DNA from: Pleurotus ostreatus/Saccharomyces cerevisiae fusant
Taxonomy: Eukaryota; Opisthokonta
Reading direction: 5' to 3'
Assembly (NCBI GenBank): GCA_024196135.1
Contig: JAMQCK010000225.1
Location: 1 to 35,868, forward strand
DNA length: 35,868 bases
Shown here: positions 28,718 through 35,868 of the stretch, in pieces
Position numbering within the stretch: position 1 is the stretch's first letter
Layout of the letters: each line of letters opens with the position of its first letter
The notes under the pieces: model-generated
What the model was told of the DNA's origin: nothing
Seen by the model: only the letters and a program-made list of their open reading frames with translations
The model's database searches: none
Program-made: the position numbers and the translations under genes

Positions 28718-30861
28718 TCATGAGGATCCGACGGTTATGGCGTCGGGAGAGATGAGTGGGTGGGCATATTTTCCAACGCCGCAGGTGTAGACCGTCTCGC
28801 GCAGGTTCAGGATGGTGTCCGTTAGATCACAGAGAACGACAATCTGTTTGGGCAGCGGGCCCTTGCTCTGTTGGGTGCTCTGCTCAAGCCTCAAGCTGCC
28901 GCGTCCCTTGAGAATTTGGGCCATCTCCGTCGCAATGCGTCGCCTTGCGCTGTTCGCGAGTTGCTCGTGCGCAAGGGAGCAAATGAACATGAGGTCGACA
29001 ATAGAGAGGGCGCCTGCGTAATGATAATGTGCGGGGTGCGGAACACATGTTGTAAAGAGGAATGACTGTAGGTTATGGTGAACGGGTGATGATTAAATGG
29101 GGTATAAGCACGGTTCTTGGTGTAAAACAAAGACAAAGAATAGAGATAGGTATTTGTGGGAGAAGCATAACCGTGCAGTAGAGTTATGAACAGTTGATAG
29201 GAGGACGTACCGTTGAGGTCCCATACTCCAGTGTCCGCGCAGCATGTTTTGCAGTGTTGCTCCTCCCAATGCATCCGTTGGCAGCTTCCCGAGCAGAACG
29301 CAGCGTCGCCTCAGGGGTATATCTTAGCCGTACAATTGTGGGGTCCCTGCAGCCCATCAGCGCTTGTCAAGCTATTCTACGAAGGCACACCCACCTGCAA
29401 GTTATAGCAAGTGAGGCGGCTCTGCCACTCCCCACTTCTGCGGTGTACTTCGTAACAACGCGTGTAGATCTGGTACACCTGCACGACATTGCGCCAGAAG
29501 AGCTCTGGCCGCGGCGTGATGTTGTGAATTGCGGGCGGGTGCAGGTGTCGCCAACAAAAGGCGTGCAGAATCCGTGCGTGCGCCATTCCCGCAGCCAGTT
29601 GCTGCGCGAGGGGTTGGTAGTTGTACAGCACGTTCGAAAGGTCCAGCGAGTACAAGATGTTGAAGATGCCGCCCGCAATGGCGCGCACCAGCGTGTAGTT
29701 ACTCCTGGCGACCATGCACATATTGTTGATGAGCTGCGCCGTCCAGTAGGCTCCAGCATGCGTGTCTGGGCTGCGCAGGCAGGTCGGCGCGGCAGAGAGA
29801 ACAGAGGTAATGACCGCAGATGGTATTTTTGACGGCTACAGGTCCGCTTGCTTGACAAGTTCGGTGAGCAGTGCAAAGTGCTTTGTCCACTTCTGAGGGC
29901 CAGTGACAGGGCCCATGTTGAGGTTGCAGAGAAAGTCTGTTTGCACGGAAATGGCGCTGTAAAGGTTCACGTCTGTCACACCGGCCTCCTGGAGGCTGCG
30001 GCGGAAGAGCGCACAATCTGCGGCAGTGGGCTTGTTCCCTTCGTACGCCAGCATGTTCTGGATGTAAAAGAAGATCCCAATGAGCCCGAACGTGAGATTG
30101 GAGAAGTTGGAGCTGCCCTTGGGGCGCAGCGGCGCACGCGCCTCCTCGGCCTGTACACCTACGATGTAGTGCGGGAAGCCGAGCCAGAGTTCGAGCGCTT
30201 GCACGACAATGATTCGATACGCGTGCAGTAGCGGCTTCGTGTTTGTCATGTCAGATTCCAGGAGAGTGAGGTACACCTGGATGATGCCCGCAATCTCGCG
30301 CCCTGTCTTGCGCGTACTGGTGGGATCAACCATCTGGCCGCGGTTTGGGCGGAAGAGCATAGCCCATGCGGTCATCTGCGGGGTAAGGCGGCGTAAGAGG
30401 GGAGCCAAGCTTTTGCCCTCGGGACGGTCTGTGACCGCCTAACCGCGCTCGAAGGCACCAAATGTTTGACAGACGATGTTGATGTGGTTTGAGTTGTAAA
30501 TGTTGAGCTCCGGTGGTGGATCGTGGATGACGGCGCGAAACGCATGATTACATCCAGCTTTTACTTTCTCGAGTACAGAGGCATAGTCTGCGCCTGGATC
30601 AAAGGGTTGGTCGCCGGAGAGCTGCTCGAGCTGCTCGATAAGATGGCGCATTGCGCGCACGTCATTGTAGTTTCAAAGATGGTGCGGATCAGAACAATGC
30701 TTGTGGTGATGGTCTGAGCAGCTCATTTCCGTGATTAAGGAGAGCTATCAAGTGTCAAAGCAAGTGTGTGGTCAACGGTTGCCAAACAGCCATGCTATCT
30801 CGAGCAGAGTCATTAGCGGGATGGAACAATCGTTGTTTGCTCTTAGCTCACATACCTGCAG
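28718..30861 (-). pseudogene. MYND-type zinc-finger family gene, disrupted
   Basis: Minus-strand exons: one ending 30856 (RELLKRLQ), 30713-29840, 29770-29395, 29346-29211, 29013-28718. Introns (142, 69, 48, 197 nt) have mostly standard borders (GTATGT, GTGGGT, GTACGT; GTAGCC is weak) and agree in phase. A long helical N-terminal region (REIAGIIQVYLTLLESD, FGLIGIFFYIQNML, VRAIAGGIFNILYSLD) precedes a MYND half-signature AFCSGSCQRMHWEEQHCKTC, then LSIVDLMFICSLAHEQLANS. This layout matches the agaricomycete MYND-finger proteins, whose role is largely unknown. Lesions: TAG at 30439-30441, TGA at 29311-29313 just before the finger, and an apparent 1-nt loss near 30661. The first Cys pairs of the finger are poorly preserved. 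Confidence 0.7.
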
Positions 30862-31256
30862 CCGTTTAAGCAGCTCACGTCACATTGAAAGCTAGTATCT
30901 TCTGCGAGGAGCCTCAGTACAGTTCCTAATGCTTTCTTCTGCTCTCTGACCTCATCCTGAAAATCACGGCTAGACACATTGGGCTTCGGTGCCGGGCACC
31001 CCTAATCCATCGTCCTCCTCTCCTGTACGGGCATGCTTCCTTGGGTTGAGGGTACAAGTAAATACCTCACTTGGCACCGCCACCTATAGCGTGGCTAAGG
31101 GAGAATTTCATTCCTCCCAGCTCAGGATCTCTTCTGTTGCTTCTTGACATTGCTTCATTGAAGACTATTCGATTGACAGATGACTCCCAGCAAAGTATGC
31201 TCCAGAGCGCTTGACTACCACTGCATGGTATACAACGCTGGCATCATATGAAGATC

Positions 31257-33192
31257 TTACAGCAAATATTCAGTGCCGAGGTTCTCACACCAGTCATCAC
31301 CTCGCTCCTTCTTCTCAACCACCACCATTGTCTTCAGTTCACACATCCTCATCATGCCTTGCAGCTCCCGAGCAAAGCAATCTGATAATCTTGTGGCTGC
31401 TGCACCCAAGAGAGCGCTTGGTGGGTGTCGTGCGCCGCTCGACGAGGGAACCGGTGGGTGCTCCGGCGGGAATTGAAGAAATCGAGGACTGAGGAGCAGG
31501 ATCAGCAATTGAAGGTCTCGCGAGCCTCGACCGCCATCTTGTTGCACTGCGAACATAGTGAATGTTTTGCTTCGTCTCTGACCAATAGAATGAATTACCT
31601 GATTATAAGCACAGCCCTTGCAACACATCCACCGCGCTACGATGTCTCCGCGCGCCGCTAAGTCTTGGAGCCAAACACTCTCTCCAGTTAGCGAGAGCCC
31701 ATAAGCGCACTCGACACCCTGATGGTCGTCATCAGCGATGATGCGAGCGAGCTCAACTGCATACTTGTACTCGCCCCAAGAGGCAGCACGTTGCCTTCGT
31801 GAAAAATCGAATTGCCTTCTCGCGGTCCCGTACAGAGCCCGATCGCGCAGCGTTTCTGCCGGGGACGCCCCATTGTCTTCTGTCTTCGCCGCACCCGGTC
31901 GAAGGTACTGGATATGCCGAGCGCAGGTGCTTTCGAGTGACTTGGTGGCTTGACGTGCGCGCAGCGGAGGCGAGTCCGATGGCGTCGACCAGATCACGAA
32001 GGGTGTAGGCGAAGTTGGGTTGGATAGCGACGGCTCGGCGGGAAATGTTGCGGTGCGTGGGCGAGCATGCACGCAATGTTACAGACTGTGACAGGAATTT
32101 GTCGAAGGTACGCGTCGCGCTGAGAGATGTGGCGGGCTCAACGGGCGTGATTTGCGGCCTATAGTGTGCGAATCCGCACGCAATGAGGGCGCGCAGCTTG
32201 TCGCGAAGAGAGCGCACGCACGCGAGGGTGCAATGGATGGATCGCGGTCGTGGGCTGTCCCTTCCCAGACGTTCTCGCGGGAGTGCCAGCACCGACCGGG
32301 CTCGCAGATCTGCGTTACGCACTGCAGATATCGACGCGACGTAGTTGAAGAGTGCCCTATTGAGCGGGCTCTCGGCGTGAATCGTATATCCGGCGCGCTT
32401 CTCCTACACAAAGTCAGTATACATGGTCTCGAAAGTCGAAGAGCAGGCCGTACATGAGGGGGATGCCTCTCAAGTCGCTGACGACGGGCTCAAGACGAAA
32501 GATCAAGTGCGAAGGATGCACGAGCACAGCCGCGGGTAACGGCCGGTGCACTGTGTACTAGTATAGTACCGCAGATGAGGCTTTTCCCGCTGAATTCGAG
32601 CCGCGGTCCTCCGTTGTACGCCCAGTATGTGGCCGGGCGGCCGCGTTGAGGAAGGCGGGATTGTGCGCGGTGTGGAATGCGGAAGGAGACAGAGACAGTA
32701 CTTGAGCAGCCTTGCAATCATACGCGGCTGCTTCAAGAGATCCGGGAAACCCTTCGTTTGTTAGATTCTTGGTTGCGTATCCGACGGCGCTGAAGTCTGC
32801 GATAGTCACGCGCGATGTGTCCGGAACTTGAAGAAGCAATCACATTTCCGCTCAGAGCAGACCCAGGATGAATTCGCTCGCGCGCTGGAAGCAGCCGAAG
32901 ACTCGAAGCCATGGCAAGTCGATGGCAAGACGCAAGCTGCGTCACCGCGCGGAAGCGTCGGACCGCACCGAGCGGGCCGAACTCCGGGTCAGTGCCACGC
33001 GCCTTGCTCCCGACAGTCATGGCCACGTCCGTGGCGGAACTCAGAATGCCTCGCACTTACTTCGAAATATCCTACATGAACTTTTGGAATCACATGAAGG
33101 ACCTGCTGCTTGACCACGTCGGTCCCCAGCCTCAGCTGCGTCGACGCCCAATTGGAGGTCTTTCGAGCGCTTTCAACCCCCGCGAACTCCAA
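31257..33192 (-). pseudogene. Degenerate multi-exon gene, unidentified
   Basis: A possible first exon (33192-about 33030, ending VLHVIPKVHVGYFE before a perfect GTAAGT donor) is followed on the same strand by segments in changing frames: 32839-32558 (TSRVTIADFSAVGYATKNLT), 32322-31753 (HRNISRRAVAIQPNFAYTLR, REKAIRFFTKA), and 32072-31257 (GEYKYAVELARIIADDDHQG, ECAYGLSLTGE, WMCCKGCAYNQ). The pattern KAI-FFTKA ... A--YGL-L-GE faintly recalls Sel1-like repeats, and CCKGC a zinc-binding segment, but neither is secure. Frame changes without good introns suggest decay. Confidence 0.35.
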
Positions 33193-33784
33193 AGACTGTG
33201 CTCATCAATATTCCGGACTGAGTAGGAGCGCAGACTAGAGCTCTTTAAAGTGAGGTACGCATGTTTGGTGCGGCCTCACTCTCTTCTACTGGCAACTGCG
33301 ATAGAACACTGTGGACTAACGCGTCCGCAAAGAGAGGTGAGTCCCTCAACCTTGGATTCACTTGTCCTCATGTCTGTTACGCTGTCAAGAGAGGGACGAA
33401 AGGCTGCTGGACGAGGCCGCCTAAGCCGAAAATGAGCTGACGCAAGCCCAGTGCTCGTCCTGTCCTTCGGGCGCGAGATACCAACCGGTCAACCTCAATC
33501 CCGGAGGGGGGGTGCTTGGTGCGCGAGGTTCTGGCAGTACGATGCGCGAGGGTCTGGCAGTACGATGCACATGCGGCGAAGGGTGCGAGGGCGACGTAGC
33601 GCGTATGGAGCGTCGTCGCAGCCGGGAGCGCGTATGCAGCGTCATCGCAGCCCGGCGCGTCGTCGAAGGAAGCGTCTGAAGGAGGAGGGATGGACCGCCA
33701 CTCAGGAGGAGCGATAGGCGGCGGATCCTGTGTCAAAGTTCCCACTTCCTCTCCGCCCAGTTCCATATTTTGACCGCCCCTCCC
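33193..33784. other. No gene called
   Basis: Frames on both strands (for example 33766-33377 minus) are Pro/Ala/Arg-rich with a tandem tctggcagtacgatgc pair near 33530-33567, so they look like repeat artefacts. Confidence 0.4.
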
Positions 33785-33945
33785 TCCTCCACTCGTTCTG
33801 TCCCCCCTCTCCGACTCGCTTCAGCTTCCCTCCTCCCCGACTCGCTTCAGCTTCCCTCCTCCTCCACTCGTTCTGTCCCTCCTCCCCGACTCGCTTCAGC
33901 TTCCCTCCCTCCCCGACTCGCTTCAGCTTCCCACCCTTCCCTGCT
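33785..33945. repeat. Pyrimidine-rich minisatellite
   Basis: Units of about 26 bp based on cttccctcctccccgactcg plus cttcag repeat about four times, with interspersed ctccactcgttctgtccc units. The strong strand asymmetry (C+T on plus) makes the 255-codon plus-strand frame here (33770-34537) a composition artefact. Confidence 0.85.
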
Positions 33946-33989
33946 TCATTTTCCCCCTAACCCAAACGACTTTCCCTTCCTAAAATCCC

Positions 33990-34050
33990 TTCCCATTGTA
34001 TCTTTTCTCGAACGAAAGAACGATTGTATCTTTTCTCGAACAGAAGAACG
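33990..34050. repeat. 28-bp tandem pair
   Basis: attgtatcttttctcgaac followed by gaaagaacg or agaagaacg occurs twice in a row. Confidence 0.85.
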
Positions 34051-34099
34051 GACCGCTGCTTCACCTCCTCCGCCACGGCCTTCCCGCTGCCTCGTCTCC

Positions 34100-34325
34100 T
34101 CTGCTGGGGTCTTCACGCAAGCTCGCTGTCGCCCGCTGGACTCTTCACGCAAGCTCGCTTCCCTCTTTCCACCCTTTTCTGCCCCACCCTTACGCCCTCC
34201 TCTTTCCGCTTCTCCTCGCCCCAATTCCACTGCCATCTCATATGACCACAACTCCGTCGCCCTCTCCCCGTCTTCGCCTCTCCCCGTCTTCGCCTCTCCT
34301 CGTCTTCGCCTCTCCTCCTCTCCGC
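34100..34325. repeat. Pyrimidine-rich tandem repeats
   Basis: tcttcacgcaagctcgct occurs twice (near 34110 and 34142), and ccgtcttcgcctctcc-type 16-mers occur four times near 34262-34318. There is no gene. Confidence 0.75.
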
Positions 34326-34548
34326 TCCCCCCATTATGCGCGCTGGGGAGGCGGTGTGCGAGGCGGAACGCGGTGAACGTATCCAAGCGCAACGCGCTGA
34401 CGGTGTGCGGGGCGCTGACGGCGCTGACGGCGTCCGAGGCGAAGTCGCACAACGCGCTGACAGTGTGCGAGGCGAGGAGCTGGGTGCCGCGAGGGTGGTG
34501 GCGGAGGTGGAGGCGACGCGTGGGTCTTGGGACTTAGCGGTGACTCGC

Positions 34549-34564
34549 GGGGGGGGGGGGGGGG
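34549..34564 (+). repeat. Poly-G run, G16
   Basis: Sixteen consecutive G residues lie between gactcgc and cataag. It is the second long poly-G in the window and has the same uncertainty in length. Confidence 0.9.
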
Positions 34565-34779
34565 CATAAGAGCCGATCGAGGGTGGCGGAGGTAGAGGCG
34601 ACGCGGGGGTGGTGAAGGAGGGCGGCGGAAGGGGCGCGCTGGAGCCCGAAGTGTCTGAAGGAGCGGCGAATCAGCGACCGCGTGGAGGAGCAGCGGAGCT
34701 GGAAGCGCGCGAGGGGCGCCGTTGACGACTTCACTCTTCTCTCCTCCCCGTCCCCTTCCTTCCTTTTGCGTACTCTGAA

Positions 34780-34915
34780 AGCCCTTTCCCTCGGCATCAA
34801 CCCTCCCCTCAGTGTCTCCCTTTCCCTCAGCGTCAACCTTTCCCTCGGTGTCGCCCCTCCCCCTCAGGGTCACCCCTCCCCTCCAGCGTCACCCCTCCGC
34901 GTCAGATACTTTCGC
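34780..34915. repeat. Minisatellite, about 18-24-bp units
   Basis: Repeated ccctcggcatcaacc, ccctcagtgtctcc, ccctcagcgtcaacc, ccctcggtgtcgcc, ccctcagggtcacc and ccagcgtcacc motifs run through this interval, all C/T-rich on the plus strand. Confidence 0.8.
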
Positions 34916-35092
34916 CTTCATCCTCCAGCCTTCGCTTTCACACTTCACCCTCCAAATTGCAGCCGACCGCCCTCGCTGCAGGCTCGCACCCGACCGTCCC
35001 CGCCGCAGGCTTGCGTGCATGGCTCTCTTAACTCTCCAGAGCGGGATAGGCTTTCCAAAGCGAGGGAGGCGCTGTATGCACGTTGCGCGATC

Positions 35093-35177
35093 AAGAGTCG
35101 CAGCTCGTACATCATGAGTTGCAGCTCGTATATCATGAGTCGCAGCTCGTAGTATATCATGAGTCTCAGCTCGTATT
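35093..35177. repeat. Tandem repeat, four units of 21-24 bp
   Basis: atgagtcgcagctcgtat with small variants (gagtcgcagctcgtacatc, gagttgcagctcgtatatc, gagtcgcagctcgtagtat, gagtctcagctcgtatttc) repeats four times. It lies in non-coding sequence. Confidence 0.85.
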
Positions 35178-35825
35178 TCGGCCCCTTCTCCGCCGCAGAT
35201 CACCCAGGCATGTCTACTCATGTTGTACGATCAATCTTCTGGTCACTGTCGCTTGAGAATGCCAACCCGATCCCGAGCGGGGGTGCGTGCGCAGGTATGG
35301 TTCTCTCCTACCTACACATGCATGAACTGGCGTAACTTTGATATACTCTATCATGGATGTTGGCGCCGCAGTGCTGGTCCCTATGTGGGCGTGAGGCAAG
35401 CTTCGCGACACGACCGGCCGCGCGGGCTCGGACACGAGAAACGTACGTGATGAGGGTGCGTACAATGAGCATATTGAGGTGAGGATGCCCCCTTTCTGGT
35501 TTCTCTGATACATACACAGCGCTGCGTTGGACTCCGAGGGAGGGGAAGCAAGTCAGAAGCGGCAGGGAAGTAGGGTACAAGCTTTACTGCTCATCTCTTC
35601 CCACCGCTCATGAGAACGCGCGCGGGGCAGGTCAAGTGGCCGGCAGGCGCGCTCAATCGCCATTGCATTGCAGACACGGGGCTTGTGGCTACATATACGA
35701 AGGTGTCGCTCTCCACCTTCCTCCCGTCTCCTTGGTTCTCCGCCTGCCGTCATACTCCAGCGCTACCACCGCCGCTACCGTCTCGGACCACCGCCAATTC
35801 CACCGCCGCCCCAGCCCCATCGACA

Positions 35826-35868
35826 TGGAGAATCTTGTGACTCTTTCGCCGCGCGCTGCCACGTGTGA
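35826..35868 (+). CDS. Possible 5' end of a gene, cut by the window edge
   Basis: An ATG in good context (atcgacATGG) opens MENLVTLSPRAATC and stays open to the end. It is preceded by a pyrimidine-rich leader (about 35700-35820) and a TATA-like acatatacg near 35688, a common arrangement for fungal promoters. Only 14 codons are visible, so the family cannot be judged, and a longer overlapping frame is also open. Confidence 0.3.

Noticed and set aside
33770..34537. 255-codon plus-strand ORF and its long antisense frames
   Set aside because: It lies wholly in pyrimidine-rich minisatellites. The Pro/Ser/Leu-rich composition is a by-product of the repeats.

Overview
The window reads as a repeat-rich, gene-poor stretch of a fungal nuclear genome, most likely a filamentous basidiomycete (Agaricomycotina). 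The reasons are: (i) reconstructable genes are split by 46-70 nt introns with GTRNGY donors, CTGAC/CTGAT-type branch sites and YAG acceptors; (ii) recognisable coding remnants are of fungal type (a MaoC/hot-dog hydratase, a MYND-finger protein, the tail of an agaricomycete transposon ORF); (iii) most of the DNA is nested solo LTRs, TIR elements, minisatellites and diverged dispersed repeats. No bacterial operon, CRISPR array, rRNA operon or convincing tRNA was seen. The species cannot be named from sequence alone. Exon models below were built by eye.

Layout. 1-2.7 kb: old dispersed repeats, a 2 x 123 bp tandem repeat, then a five-exon minus-strand gene of an unknown family (717-1621) in which a 202-bp tandem duplication adds exactly 52 codons in frame, followed by fold-back TIR elements. 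3.06-5.13 kb: a 2.07-kb element with perfect 19-bp TIRs; nested in it is a 549-bp hAT-like MITE with perfect 17-bp TIRs and an 8-bp target duplication. 5.5-6.9 kb: a second fold-back element, then a minus-strand transposon-ORF remnant with two in-frame stops. 7-10 kb: GC-rich repeats without genes. 10.07-12.15 kb: a MaoC-like hydratase pseudogene interrupted by a 605-bp solo LTR (TSD GCTCC) and frameshifted by a 7-bp duplication; its last exon runs into a Copia-like LTR.

12.1-24.4 kb: mainly diverged repeats, LTR fragments, a SINE-like insertion with a 5S-rRNA-like box, two Tc1/mariner-type MITEs, and coding-like remnants that I cannot name (14.5-15.6 kb, 20.3-22.4 kb). 24.5-26.7 kb: a degenerate plus-strand relative of the 717-1621 gene with a 619-bp solo LTR in its second intron, followed by a longer, better preserved relative of its last exon. 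28.7-30.9 kb: a minus-strand MYND-finger family gene with two in-frame stops and a likely 1-nt frameshift. 31.2-33.2 kb: another degenerate multi-exon gene. 33.7-35.2 kb: pyrimidine-rich minisatellites; the 3' edge may hold the start of one further gene.

The genes do not form a visible pathway. The coherent story is decay: transposon insertion, small duplications and point stops acting on dispersed genes. The most novel item is the unnamed protein family shared by 717-1621 and 24.5-26.7 kb, which has a conserved C-terminal Cys-x-Lys-Cys tail.
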